Shown piece by piece: positions 8,874 to 18,203 of a DNA stretch of 64,000 nucleotides. The stretch is from assembly GCA_964436465.1 (NCBI GenBank), contig CAYTCV010000003.1, positions 1 to 64,000 on the forward strand, read 5' to 3'. How positions within the stretch are numbered: the first letter of the stretch is position 1; each line of letters starts with the position of its first letter. This DNA comes from RBG-13-66-14 sp964436465. GTDB lineage: Bacteria > RBG-13-66-14. Under the pieces are notes generated by a model that was not told where the DNA came from, did not search any database, and was given only the letters and a program-made list of their open reading frames with translations. A program made the position numbers and the translations under genes.

Positions 8874-10757
8874 CTAGCGCCAGCGGGCGTCGGCCAGCGC
8901 CAGCTCCGCCAGGAGAAGGAGGACTACGAGCGCCAGGAGCACGCGCCACAGGGGGAAGGGACCGCCGACGGCCTCCGGGGCCAATCCCTCCGTGCTCAGC
9001 ACCTCGATGGTCGGGCCGAGCAGCCCGTAGTCGCCGGGTTCCAGGACGGTGAGGTCGCCCTCGCCGGTCGGGGCGTTGACGGCGAACAGCCTTTCTCCCG
9101 CGTCCGACTCCAGCCTCCACACCCCAAGTTGGTCGAGCTCGACGCTCCAGGGCCCGTCCCCGTCCAGGACGGTCGTTTCGCCGTCGGGTGCCGTGAGCCT
9201 CCCCCCGTCCGAAGCCGGGACGGTCAGGACCCGCCCCGCGGTGTACGACGAGGGCTCGGCCTCGCCGTAAGCGCAGAACCGGAGCGCCTGGTTGAACAGG
9301 GACGGGAAGGCCTCCGTCGCGGCGAAGGTCCCGTCCTGGAGCCGATATGGCAGCAGCCAGAGGAGCAGCCTTCCGGCGGAGAACTCCCGGTAGGCCAGCG
9401 CGGGCTCGCCGCTCGAGTAGCGCACGAGGACCCGCCACTCGTCGCTCAAAACGCAGGCGGCTATGCGGTCGGCGACCGCGCTCCGGGTCAGCTCGCCGAG
9501 GGGACCGGCGAGGGGTCGGGTGACCTCGTTCTCGGGAATTTGGCCCAGCCTGTACCCCGCCGCCGCCTCCCGGCGGACCGCCGACCCGATGCCCGTCCAG
9601 GCGGGGAAGGCGAGCCCGTCCTCGGGCGGAACGGCGAGCATCAGACCGGCGCCTCCATCCAGCCGGCCCTTCACCAGTGCTTCCTGCTCGGCACTCAGGG
9701 GCTGCTCGGCGTTCCAGAGCAGCACATCGGCCGCGGAGGCGTCGGTCGTCCGGGAGGCCAGTCCGGGGGCGGTATCCAGGGCCGTTCCGAGAAGCCCCGC
9801 GTCGCCCGTGGGAAAGACGAGCGGCGCCGGATGTACGAAGACCGCCAGCCGAAACACGTCGTCCACCCCGAAGGCGTCGGTCGGCTCGGCGGTGAGTTGG
9901 ATTACCGTCCAGCCGGGCTCGGCGGGCACGAGGCCCATGTCGAACCGGCCTGTGACCGATTCCACGAGCGACGCCTCCTCGCCGTCGGCGGCCAGCCGGT
10001 AATCCCGGGACGGGCCGGTGACCTCGGCGGTCAGCCCCAACTCCGCCCCGGCGAGGGGCAGGGCGTTCCGGGCTCCGAGCTCCTCGACGCCGCCGTTCCG
10101 GGCTGAGGCCCCGGCAGGGTAGACCAGGAGGGGGTAGGGGAAGGCGAGCGGTTCGGTGACGCAGGCGGCGGGGAGGTCGCTGAACAGCGCCGCCAGGCCG
10201 TTCCCCCCGGAGGAATCCAGCCGGGAGGCGGCGAGCGCGAGGGCCGAGTCGAGGTCGGTGCCGCCCAATCCCGCCTCGACGCCGCCCAGGGCCGCCAGCG
10301 CCTCGCTCGGCTCCGCGGATTCGGCCACGGGGCGCGGGCGGTCGTCGAAGGCGATTAAATCCACCAGGGTCCCGGCGGGCAGCAGCTTGAGATACCGGGC
10401 GCAGGCGCTCTTGGCCCTTTCGAACCGCTCCACGCCGGACTCCACGGCGGTCATGGAGAGTGATTTATCTAAAAGGACGACCACCCTCTCGGGAGCGCCG
10501 CCCAGGAGGCCCTCGGGACGGACGACGGGTCCCGCCGCCGCCAGGACGATGCACGCCAGGACCAGGATGCGCAACAACAGCAGCAGAATTTCCCTGAGGC
10601 GCAGACGGCGGGCCTGCTCCGCGACCGTTTCCCGGACGAGCTGCAGGGACGGGAAACGGCGCCGGTGCCGCTGCCGGCGCTTCCACCAGTACAACAGGAG
10701 CGGCAGGAGCGCCACCGGCAGAGCGGCCAGCAGCCAGGGGGCGGAAAATTGCAGCAC
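8874..10757 (-). CDS. BatA-type membrane protein with von Willebrand factor A domain
   Basis: The N terminus carries the BatA (aerotolerance regulator) two-helix module, with membrane segments at about residues 8-25 and 57-77. A VWA domain follows, with a MIDAS-type DxSxS motif (Asp97, Ser99, Ser101). A long extracytoplasmic region and a C-terminal membrane helix complete the 627 residues. Proteins of this kind work with DUF58 proteins and MoxR ATPases in poorly understood envelope or chaperone systems. The DUF58 gene lies 2 bp upstream; no MoxR gene is present in the window, which is unusual. The 99 bp to the kinase gene contain a possible promoter. Confidence 0.85.
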   Translation of the reverse strand: MLQFSAPWLLAALPVALLPLLLYWWKRRQRHRRRFPSLQLVRETVAEQARRLRLREILLLLLRILVLACIVLAAAGPVVRPEGLLGGAPERVVVLLDKSLSMTAVESGVERFERAKSACARYLKLLPAGTLVDLIAFDDRPRPVAESAEPSEALAALGGVEAGLGGTDLDSALALAASRLDSSGGNGLAALFSDLPAACVTEPLAFPYPLLVYPAGASARNGGVEELGARNALPLAGAELGLTAEVTGPSRDYRLAADGEEASLVESVTGRFDMGLVPAEPGWTVIQLTAEPTDAFGVDDVFRLAVFVHPAPLVFPTGDAGLLGTALDTAPGLASRTTDASAADVLLWNAEQPLSAEQEALVKGRLDGGAGLMLAVPPEDGLAFPAWTGIGSAVRREAAAGYRLGQIPENEVTRPLAGPLGELTRSAVADRIAACVLSDEWRVLVRYSSGEPALAYREFSAGRLLLWLLPYRLQDGTFAATEAFPSLFNQALRFCAYGEAEPSSYTAGRVLTVPASDGGRLTAPDGETTVLDGDGPWSVELDQLGVWRLESDAGERLFAVNAPTGEGDLTVLEPGDYGLLGPTIEVLSTEGLAPEAVGGPFPLWRVLLALVVLLLLAELALADARWR

Positions 10758-10759
10758 GG

Positions 10760-11692
10760 CTACCGTCTCATTGTTCTACGGCCCACCGCGGACACGAGGT
10801 CGGCCCTCCGGGAGAGGAAGCGGCGGAGCGGGCCGGTGAAGGGCTCGTCGGTGGTCAGGCGGAGGTAGTCGATGCCCGCCGAGCGCAGCCGGGCGGAGAT
10901 TTTTTCGAAATGCTCCCGGGCGCGCCGGCGGTAGCGCAGGGCCAGCGCCTCGCCATCCACCGGCAGGCGGCTGGAATCCTCGGCGTCCTCCAGGAGGAGG
11001 GCCCCCTTGAAATCGGGCTCCAGCTCGTCGGGGTCCAGGACGTGCAGGCAGAGGAGCTCGTGCTTGCGGGCGGCCAGGGCGGCCAGAGACGTCCCCAGTA
11101 CGTCGGGGTCGCCCCACAGGTCCGAAATCACGACGAAGAGGCCGCGACGGGTGGTCCGGGCGGCGAGCTCCCGGGCCAGGGCGGCGAAATCGGTCTGACC
11201 GCCCGTCTTCAGCTCACCCAGGGCGGCCAGGACGATGGAAAGCTGGAGCGGCCCCCTTCGCGGCGGCAAATACGGCTCGATTCTCTCCCCGAAACCGGCC
11301 AGCGCCAGGCCGTCCCCCTGGCGGACGACGATGTAGGCCAGGGCGGCCGCCAGGCTCACCGCGTAAACCAGCTTCGTCACGCCCCGCGCGCGCTCACCGG
11401 CGTAGTCCATCGAGGCCGAGGTGTCCACCGCCAGCCAGCAGCGCAGGTCGGCCTCCTGCCGAAAATTCTTCACGTACAGGCGGTCGGTCTTGGCCCAGAC
11501 CCGCCAGTCCACCAGGCGCGGCTCGTCGCCGGGCCGGTAGGGGCGATGCTCGACGAACTCCTGGGCCACCCCGCGCAGGGGCGAGCGGTGCAGGCCGGCC
11601 AGCAGGCCCTCCACCACCAGGCGCGCCCGGAGGCGGAGGTCTCCGATTTCGGCCACGGCGGCCGGCTCGAGCGGGTTGAACGCCTCGGCCAT
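10760..11692 (-). CDS. DUF58 domain protein with VWA-like fold
   Basis: The 310-residue product shows the DUF58 signature around residues 35-76 (HRSPLRG, YRPGDEPRLVDW, KTDRLYVKNF) and a following VWA-like segment with DTSASM (Asp90, Ser92, Ser94). DUF58 proteins normally accompany MoxR AAA ATPases and VWA membrane proteins. Here only the VWA partner follows, 2 bp downstream. A Shine-Dalgarno (AAAGGA) precedes the ATG. The protein is soluble as read. The role is unknown beyond the family association with envelope stress or metal-centre maturation. Confidence 0.85.
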   Translation of the reverse strand: MAEAFNPLEPAAVAEIGDLRLRARLVVEGLLAGLHRSPLRGVAQEFVEHRPYRPGDEPRLVDWRVWAKTDRLYVKNFRQEADLRCWLAVDTSASMDYAGERARGVTKLVYAVSLAAALAYIVVRQGDGLALAGFGERIEPYLPPRRGPLQLSIVLAALGELKTGGQTDFAALARELAARTTRRGLFVVISDLWGDPDVLGTSLAALAARKHELLCLHVLDPDELEPDFKGALLLEDAEDSSRLPVDGEALALRYRRRAREHFEKISARLRSAGIDYLRLTTDEPFTGPLRRFLSRRADLVSAVGRRTMRR

Positions 11693-11760
11693 CCCGTCCT
11701 TTTAATTCGATATAAATCCGCAAGCGCGCCCGGCGCCGTCGGTCCCGGGGCCGGCCTTAT

Positions 11761-13602
11761 TTACCGGACCACGGCCAGGCGCGTGGTGGCGGCTTCACCG
11801 TCGGCCGTGAGGCGCACCAGGTACACCCCCGGCTCCAGACCGGCCGTATCCAGGGCGAGGGAATGGCGGCCTCCCGGCAGGGGCGCGTCCAGCGGCGTCG
11901 CCACCCGGCGCCCCGACAGGTCGTAGAGGCCGACGGTCACCCGGGCTTCCTCCGGCAGGTTGAAGGATATGGCCGCCGCACCCCCCGCCGGGTTGGGGTA
12001 GGGCACCGAGAGCCACAGCCCATCCCTGTCCCGAACGTACTCCACCTCGACGGGGCCCGCCTCGACGCAGTCCCCCGCCTCGTCCCAGGCGCGCAGGGTA
12101 TAGGCGTAGGTCCCGGCGGTGCCCAGTTCCGTATCCAGATAGGCGCCCCCGGCCGGGAGCGGCGAATTCGAAAGGGATTCTCCATCCCGGGCAATTTCCA
12201 CCCCTACAGCCCCTTCCGCATTCCAGCGCACCAGAACCCCGTCATCCGCCGACTCGGCCTCGAAACAGACGACCGTGACACCGGACTCGGGGTCCACGTA
12301 CCCGGCGAAGACGTCCCCGCCGGAGCCCATCTGGTTGGCGTGCACCCCTTTGCCGGCGCTGGCCACGTACTCCCCGCCGGGAGAGATATCCACCCCGAAG
12401 ACGGAGCCCGGCGTGGAATAGCCGAACCACAGCCCGTCGGGCTTGGAATCCTTCAGGACCTGCACCTCGGGATTGGCCCTGGTCTGGTCACCCCAGTACC
12501 CGATGCAAATCCATTCGCCGTCCCCGGAGAGCTCAATCCAGGCGGGGACATCCTGGTACTCGCCGCCGCCGGGATGGGTCTCGTACACCCACAGCGGCTC
12601 GGGGCCGTCGGAGACGTTGAAGCGGGTGACCCAGTTCTGGAGGTAGGTGGTCGAGTACCAGACCAGGACGATTTCCTCGTCGTCCGCGGCCACGTCGGCC
12701 ACCCCCGCGTAGTTGGAGCCGGGGTGGGCGTAGTACCACAGGTGCTCGTACTCACTCCCGTTCCACCCCAGGACGTTCATCCCGCCGAAGCCGTACACGA
12801 CGACGGAGCCGTCGGGGCTGACACCGAAGCAGTCCGTGGAGGCGCCCAGGTCGTAGGAGTCCTCGAGAGTGGCGGTGGCCACGTCCACGCGGTAGAGGGA
12901 GGCGCTGGCCCGGAAGATGCACTTGGTGCCGTCGTCGGTCAGGCGGAGCTGCCGGGGGTTGTAGGGAATCCCCTCGTCCTCGTAGACGGCGAAGGGCTCC
13001 GGGGAATTTTCCGCGAAGAACATCACCGCCAGGGAATCGCCGTCGTTGCCCCCCACGGCCAGAACGCCCCCGTCGGCGGAGCAGGCGACGCGCCCGGGTT
13101 CATCGACGCCGTAGGGGGCGTAGCCCGCCGCGCCGCCGTCCCAGGTCCAGTCCGGGACGGGGGAGGAGGCGTGGAATCTGTACACCTCGAAGCTGCCGTC
13201 GCGGTCGTCGTACCAGACGCCGTAGAAGATGTCGGCGTCCTCGGCCGCCGCCACCCCGAATTCGCGCTCCCGGTCGAATTCCCACAGCGGGGTCCCGTCG
13301 CCCTGTATCTCGAACATCTTCCCCCCGCCGTACCAGCCGCCGCTCCACACGTACCCGTCGTCGAAGCCGATGGCGACGCAGTTGCGCTGCGGCCCGCCGT
13401 CGTCGATGTGGTACTGCCAGAGAACGTCGCAGTCGGGCGGCGGCGGGATGGGGCACACCGCCGCGGACCGGGAGACCTGGGCACCGTACCCGGACTCCGC
13501 CGCGGTCCCGTCCACACCGGTTACGAGAACTGTGTCAGTATCGGTCACGCCGGCCGCCGCCAGCGCCGGCAGCAGAAAAATCAACCCCGTCGCTCTTTTC
13601 AT
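11761..13602 (-). CDS. Secreted repeat protein with type IX-like C-terminal sorting domain
   Basis: The 613-residue product starts at the ATG at 13602, giving a signal peptide (MKRATGLIFLLPALAAAG); the open frame further upstream lacks signals and contains the promoter. The middle, about residues 40-440, has recurrent Gly/Asp/Trp-rich strands (for example LWEFDRE and PLWVYETH) resembling a PQQ/WD-type beta-propeller. A fibronectin-like section follows, then a C-terminal domain with YPNP, ISFNLP, VGLYDLSGRRV and GVYLVRL, which is the FlgD-like/type IX secretion sorting pattern. It is therefore probably exported and cell-surface attached or released. Function is otherwise unknown. Confidence 0.75.
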   Translation of the reverse strand: MKRATGLIFLLPALAAAGVTDTDTVLVTGVDGTAAESGYGAQVSRSAAVCPIPPPPDCDVLWQYHIDDGGPQRNCVAIGFDDGYVWSGGWYGGGKMFEIQGDGTPLWEFDREREFGVAAAEDADIFYGVWYDDRDGSFEVYRFHASSPVPDWTWDGGAAGYAPYGVDEPGRVACSADGGVLAVGGNDGDSLAVMFFAENSPEPFAVYEDEGIPYNPRQLRLTDDGTKCIFRASASLYRVDVATATLEDSYDLGASTDCFGVSPDGSVVVYGFGGMNVLGWNGSEYEHLWYYAHPGSNYAGVADVAADDEEIVLVWYSTTYLQNWVTRFNVSDGPEPLWVYETHPGGGEYQDVPAWIELSGDGEWICIGYWGDQTRANPEVQVLKDSKPDGLWFGYSTPGSVFGVDISPGGEYVASAGKGVHANQMGSGGDVFAGYVDPESGVTVVCFEAESADDGVLVRWNAEGAVGVEIARDGESLSNSPLPAGGAYLDTELGTAGTYAYTLRAWDEAGDCVEAGPVEVEYVRDRDGLWLSVPYPNPAGGAAAISFNLPEEARVTVGLYDLSGRRVATPLDAPLPGGRHSLALDTAGLEPGVYLVRLTADGEAATTRLAVVR

Positions 13603-13626
13603 CTGAACCCCCGGTAGGCTGCGATT

Positions 13627-13655
13627 ATTATAGGCGACCCCCGCCCCACGGTCAA
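13627..13655 (-). promoter_or_regulatory. Sigma70-type promoter for the gene at 11761-13602
   Basis: On the minus strand TTGACC (5/6) is followed after exactly 17 bp by TATAAT (6/6), ending 25 bp before the chosen ATG. This supports the downstream start rather than the longer open frame. Confidence 0.75.
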
Positions 13656-13766
13656 TCGCACGAAAACAGGGGGGAAGCCGACCGTCGCCACAGTGTAACA
13701 GGGATTGCATGAAGGCCGGAGGAAATAATCCGCCCCGGCCTTGTCTCACGCTTTATCAGGGTTTAT

Positions 13767-14714
13767 CTACCGCTGTACGAACACCTGAACCTGGTGGTTC
13801 GACGTGTCCACTATGTAGACGCCGCCCTGGGAGTCAACGACGACGTCCTGGGGCTGGTTGAACTCGCCCTCGGCGTCTCCCTCGACGCCGAACTTGAGCT
13901 CGTACACTCCATTGGTGTTGAACCGTTGAACACGGTCGTTGTTGGTGTCGGCGACGAAAACCTCATCATCGCCCGAGACCGCTACGCCCTGCGGATAGCG
14001 GAAATCGCCGTTTTCCTCACCCAGCCCGCCCCACGCGGTCAGATACGTTCCGTCGGAGGCGAACTTCTGGATGCGGCAGTTCATCAGGTCCGCCACGTAG
14101 ATGTTGTCCGCGGAGTCAACGGCCACGGCCACGGGCCGGTCAAACTCTCCATCGCCATCGCCCTGCGTTCCCCAGGAGGAGATGAAGCCGCCCTCCGTGT
14201 CGAAAACCTGGACGCGGTGGTTGTACGTGTCGGCGACGATGACCCGAGCCTGTGAATCAACGGCAATCCCGAATGGCCGGTCGAACTCGCCGTCACCCAG
14301 GCCCGCTCCCCCCCAGGACCTGAGGAACGTCCCGGCGGTGTCGAAGACCTGGATGCGGTCGTTGAAGGTGTCCGCGACGTAAACGTCGTTATCGCCGTCA
14401 AGCGCGACGTCGTTGGGGTACAGGAACTCGCCGTCCCCGGTGCCGAGACTTCCCCAGGCCAGGAGAAAGGCGCCCTCCGAGTCGAAGACCTGGAGCCGGT
14501 TGTTCTCCACATCCGCGACGTAGACGTTCGTCTGGTCATCGAACGCTATACCGCGCGGACTTTGAAACTGCCCCTCCCCCTCCCCCTCGCCCCCCCAGGC
14601 GAAGGAGAACTCGTAGCCCGAATCACCGCCGTTGCCGGTTCCCGTATCGCAGCCAACCGGCAGAAGGGAGAGAACGGCCAGGCAGGCCAATAAAACAGTA
14701 GCGTATCTACCCAT
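13767..14714 (-). CDS. Exported six-repeat NHL beta-propeller protein
   Basis: The 315-residue product has a signal peptide ending in LLPVGC, so it may be a lipoprotein, although the lipobox is not ideal. Six repeats of about 47 residues fill the rest; typical elements are PRGIAFD, VYVADVENNRLQVFD and an AWG turn. Six NHL repeats close a six-bladed propeller, usually a protein- or glycan-binding scaffold. A Shine-Dalgarno (AAAGGTGG) precedes the ATG. It starts 27 bp after the stop of the transglutaminase-like gene and is probably co-transcribed with it. No enzymatic residues are recognisable. Confidence 0.8.
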   Translation of the reverse strand: MGRYATVLLACLAVLSLLPVGCDTGTGNGGDSGYEFSFAWGGEGEGEGQFQSPRGIAFDDQTNVYVADVENNRLQVFDSEGAFLLAWGSLGTGDGEFLYPNDVALDGDNDVYVADTFNDRIQVFDTAGTFLRSWGGAGLGDGEFDRPFGIAVDSQARVIVADTYNHRVQVFDTEGGFISSWGTQGDGDGEFDRPVAVAVDSADNIYVADLMNCRIQKFASDGTYLTAWGGLGEENGDFRYPQGVAVSGDDEVFVADTNNDRVQRFNTNGVYELKFGVEGDAEGEFNQPQDVVVDSQGGVYIVDTSNHQVQVFVQR

Positions 14715-14741
14715 GTCCCACCTTTTTAGTGCGGGTTATCG

Positions 14742-17429
14742 TCAACGGGCGATGACCAGTCTCTTGACGGTGGCGAAATCACCGGCCTGGAAACGGTAGA
14801 AATAAACACCGCTGGGGAGCGGGATTCCGCCGGCGTCACGGCCGAACCAGACTACTTCGTGTTCGCCCGCTTCGACGTAGCCGTCCACCAGTATATCCAC
14901 CAAACGCCCCGCTAAGTTGTAGACGCTCAACCGGATGGAGCCACTCTCGGGCAGGTTGTAGCGGATGGTGGACTGGACGGCGAAGGGATTCGGGAAGTTC
15001 TGGGCCAGGGCGAACCGGCTCGAACGTGCCTCCCGGCCGGCCACGGCGCTGATGGGACCGTAGTCGGAGACAGAGTTCGTCAAAACCGCCTGCAGCTTAT
15101 ACTCGTAGGTCTCGCCATCCCTCACGCCGGTATCGGTATAGACGAGAGGCGGCTCACCGACGAGCAGGAGGTCGTTGAGCTTCATCCAACCCGGCTGGGT
15201 GGTCGACGGCGAAGAGGTCGCGACCCGGTCGCCGCTCCCGACCTCGGCCCCGCGACCATTCCGGCGACGGTAGAGATTCCAGCCCTTCAGGTCCTCAACG
15301 GCATCGGCGGTGTTCCAGTAAAGTTCGACGCCCTCCTCGACAACGCGGGCGTAAAAATCCGTCAGTTCGATGTCCAGTGCATCCTGGTCAATATAGAGAC
15401 GGACGGTGACATCCCCGACCTGGGCGCAGTTGACCTGGTCGGTGTTGGAAAAAACCAGATACCACTCGTCGTTGTCGGGAAGCATGAAGGTCAGCGAGCC
15501 GGAGCCTGAGTCCTCGGTCACCCCGTAAGCCTCGAAGGGCTCACCGGAGACGAAGGACTGGTAGTTTGCCTCGTCGCAGAAGAAGAGCTCGAGATTGCCC
15601 GTATCCGGGCTGTTATAGGTGTAGGTGGTGCCGTAGACGTTCTCGCCGAACTTGTACTCCCAGGGCAGCTCGTAATCCACCTCGAGCTTGTACTGGTTGG
15701 CGGGATTCGGCGGGGGGTCCGCCTCGCCCACCGGCAACAGCGGCATGGTCCCGCCGTTCTCCAGCTTCACGTCCAGCTCGTAGTGCTCCCCCGCCTGGGC
15801 GTTGTCGATAACCTGCATCGTGCCGCTGCCCTGGGGATAGCCGCCGCCGAGCTCGGCCGAAAAAACTTTGAGGTAGTAGTCCCTGCCCCACTCGGGCCCG
15901 TAGCCGGGGTCGTCGTCGCCGAGGACGAAAAAGGCATGGCCGGTCGAATCGGTGGTATCCCAGGCCGTCCAGCCCATGCCCCCGTACAGGCTGTCCGTGG
16001 CGATTTTGCAGAAGGCGCCGTCGACCAGGTTGCCGTCCAGGTCCCGCACGACCAGGTCCAGGGTGCAGTACTCCGAGTACCGGTCTATCACCTGGTAGTT
16101 GTAGTGGTCGTTGCGCCAGTCCCAGATACCGGACACCTCCTTGCCGCCGCCCGAATCGGGGTCGTAGCAGATACCGTAGTTGTCTATGTGTGTCGGACCG
16201 GGCGAGGGCGGGTCGCCGGCCGGAGCCCCCCAACTCACCTGATAGGGGTGCCAGCCTTCGTCCCAGAACTCGCACCATACATGGTCCTCGATGATGTCCA
16301 TCGCCGAGATGCACGGGATGAGGGCGGTCCGTGTGCCGGCGCACAGCAGGTCCTGAAGCTCGCCGCAGTTGCCGTTGTGGTCGGTGATGATGAGGTTCGG
16401 CTGGATGGGCCGCGGGTTCGAGGCCTGGTTGGCGACGTGGCGCGACACCCAGTTACCGATGACGTCCAGCGCCATGTCGTCGTCCGAGAAGGGCCGACCG
16501 CCGTCCAGGGTGTCGTGCTCCTCGCGGTCCCAGACGACTTCCGTATCCCTGAGCAGGTCGAAGAGCTCGCGGTTCAGGTAGTCGGGATGGGTATAGTCGA
16601 AGAGGAACTCCCGCCAGAACTCGTTGTAGACCTCGCCGTCCATCTTGGGCGCCTCGTCGGAGCACTTGGGATGAACGATGTACCAGTAGTAAATCTCCCG
16701 CGGCATCTCGACCCAGGTCTTGACGCCCCCGTCTTCCACGCAGTACTCGACGGTGGAGTAGTAGTCCCCCGGAGGAGCGCCGTGGTCCACGATGTTCACA
16801 TAGTTCAGCTTCTCGTCGTTGGTGTAGCACTGCCGGGCGTTCACCTCCAACAGGGCCTCGTCGAGGGGGATGAAGTTGAAGTAGGAGATGTGGGCCACCT
16901 GGAAGGCGACTTCGTCCACGTAGGGGTGGCTCGCCGAAAGGATGGCCTGAGCCGCCCTGTCCTGGATGGATGGGCCGAATCGGCCGAGATTGGTTGCAAG
17001 GTCGTCGTAAAGCCAGTCCGGCGCGTAATCGAGCGCCTGATGGGCCAGCTCGGTCAGCGGGTCCTCCGGCGGGACCTCCACGAGGGACTCACTCTCCCGG
17101 TCGAAATAAAGCGCGAAGTACTCCGACTCCGGCACCATCCGTCGCCCGTGGTAGACGTCGATGAGCTGCCAGTCGTAGGTCGGCTCCATCTCCGGCGACA
17201 GGACGCCCTCTCCCTCCGAGGTTTCCTCCCGGTTCTCGCCGGTTACGACAGCACCGGTGGTGGCCAGGTTGATTCCGACTATTGCGCCCGGCTCCTGAAC
17301 CCCGTCGGGTAGAACGGTGGTGCATCCGAGAACCGTCGAAACCTCCTCCGCCTGCGAAAGAAAGGGAGAGGCCGTAAGGACAACGCTCCAAACGGCCAAC
17401 CGGTTGAATCCGCTTCTTCTCCGGAGCAT
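14742..17429 (-). CDS. Secreted transglutaminase-like protein with C-terminal sorting domain
   Basis: I place the start at the ATG at 17429, preceded by GGGAGG and a promoter, giving an 895-residue product with a signal peptide (about residues 8-27). Around residues 350-390 it carries a transglutaminase/cysteine-protease-like core: NGNCGELQDLL with the candidate Cys, and DHVWCEFWDEGWHPYQVSWG with the candidate His and the W-rich strand. Later sections are beta-sandwich modules. The C terminus has NFPNPF, IRYNLPESG, VYNLAGRLV and GVYFYRFQAG, a FlgD/type IX-like sorting domain. It may cleave or cross-link peptides outside the cell; the substrate is unknown. Confidence 0.8.
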   Translation of the reverse strand: MLRRRSGFNRLAVWSVVLTASPFLSQAEEVSTVLGCTTVLPDGVQEPGAIVGINLATTGAVVTGENREETSEGEGVLSPEMEPTYDWQLIDVYHGRRMVPESEYFALYFDRESESLVEVPPEDPLTELAHQALDYAPDWLYDDLATNLGRFGPSIQDRAAQAILSASHPYVDEVAFQVAHISYFNFIPLDEALLEVNARQCYTNDEKLNYVNIVDHGAPPGDYYSTVEYCVEDGGVKTWVEMPREIYYWYIVHPKCSDEAPKMDGEVYNEFWREFLFDYTHPDYLNRELFDLLRDTEVVWDREEHDTLDGGRPFSDDDMALDVIGNWVSRHVANQASNPRPIQPNLIITDHNGNCGELQDLLCAGTRTALIPCISAMDIIEDHVWCEFWDEGWHPYQVSWGAPAGDPPSPGPTHIDNYGICYDPDSGGGKEVSGIWDWRNDHYNYQVIDRYSEYCTLDLVVRDLDGNLVDGAFCKIATDSLYGGMGWTAWDTTDSTGHAFFVLGDDDPGYGPEWGRDYYLKVFSAELGGGYPQGSGTMQVIDNAQAGEHYELDVKLENGGTMPLLPVGEADPPPNPANQYKLEVDYELPWEYKFGENVYGTTYTYNSPDTGNLELFFCDEANYQSFVSGEPFEAYGVTEDSGSGSLTFMLPDNDEWYLVFSNTDQVNCAQVGDVTVRLYIDQDALDIELTDFYARVVEEGVELYWNTADAVEDLKGWNLYRRRNGRGAEVGSGDRVATSSPSTTQPGWMKLNDLLLVGEPPLVYTDTGVRDGETYEYKLQAVLTNSVSDYGPISAVAGREARSSRFALAQNFPNPFAVQSTIRYNLPESGSIRLSVYNLAGRLVDILVDGYVEAGEHEVVWFGRDAGGIPLPSGVYFYRFQAGDFATVKRLVIAR

Positions 17430-17472
17430 CGTTCCAACCTCCCGTGTATAAAAACTTTCATCCAACCACCAT

Positions 17473-17501
17473 AAGATAATAAAAGCCGACAACTTTATCA
17501 A
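17473..17501 (-). promoter_or_regulatory. Sigma70-type promoter for the transglutaminase-like gene
   Basis: The minus strand has TTGATA (5/6), a 17-bp spacer and TATCTT (4/6), with the -10 box 44 bp upstream of the ATG at 17429 and a good ribosome site between. Confidence 0.6.
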
Positions 17502-17617
17502 TCCCATACTCCCCCGCCGGTAGTTGACCGACGCTTCCCCCCCTGTCCCTCCCCTGAGACGGTGGGCTTGCCTGCGTTCAAGCGAACCGAGCTTTAGCGA
17601 GCTACGCCCTCGGCAAC

Positions 17618-17648
17618 AAAAAGGGGGCGAACCGCTCCGGTCGCCCCC
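17618..17648 (-). terminator. Intrinsic terminator after lptC
   Basis: On the minus strand GGGGGCGACC pairs with GGTTCGCCCCC (one bulge) and is followed by TTTTTG, 22 bp past the lptC stop codon. It closes the glycosyltransferase-lptC operon. Confidence 0.85.
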
Positions 17649-17669
17649 GTGATTCGTTACAACCGCCGG

Positions 17670-18203
17670 CTAGAACACCTCGCCCCCGAGCTCCTCGGGC
17701 GGGACCGTGCCCCGGGGATGGCGGATTTTCCAGTCGGTGAGGTCGGCGTCGGACTCGAAGCCCGAGCCCGTAAGGGAAATTCCCGCCTTCTCGTAGCTCA
17801 CGGCCCGCTCGGTGAACAGGCGCTGCTGGCGATTATCCCACCCGAGCACCTCCGTTTTCAGCGTCGCCCCGGCGTCGGAGGTGACCACCACGCCTGTCCG
17901 GGCCTCCATGTCGTTGGTCAGCAGGTTGACCGTGCCCTCCTCGGCGTTGAGGACGGCCACGTGTCCGCCGTTCTTGTAGAAATCCACCCGGGGGTGCTGG
18001 GCCACCGCCTGGTGTTTATCATCCCAGACGAAAGCCAGCTCGGCCACCAACTCCCAGGTGAGCTCGCCGCCCTCGCTCTGCCGGAGGGTGAACTGCTCTA
18101 TTTCCTGGTCGGGGTCCCCCTCCACCGGGACGAAGTCCACCGGGCGGTCCTCCCCACAGGCCAGGAGCAGAAGGGCGAAGAGCGGTATCAGGATTCTTTT
18201 CAT
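17670..18203 (-). CDS. lptC: LPS export ABC transporter periplasmic lipoprotein LptC
   Basis: The 177-residue product has a lipoprotein signal peptide with lipobox LLAC (Cys16). The rest is the repetitive beta-strand LptC/OstA fold: AELAFVWDD, ARVDFY-like strands, GTVNLLTNDMEARTG, and the hallmark ending LTGSGFESDADLTDWKI. LptC bridges LptB2FG in the inner membrane to periplasmic LptA and passes lipopolysaccharide to it. It implies an outer membrane. Its ATG overlaps the upstream stop (ATGA), and it is the last gene of an operon with three glycosyltransferases, consistent with LPS or related glycolipid assembly. Confidence 0.88.
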   Translation of the reverse strand: MKRILIPLFALLLLACGEDRPVDFVPVEGDPDQEIEQFTLRQSEGGELTWELVAELAFVWDDKHQAVAQHPRVDFYKNGGHVAVLNAEEGTVNLLTNDMEARTGVVVTSDAGATLKTEVLGWDNRQQRLFTERAVSYEKAGISLTGSGFESDADLTDWKIRHPRGTVPPEELGGEVF

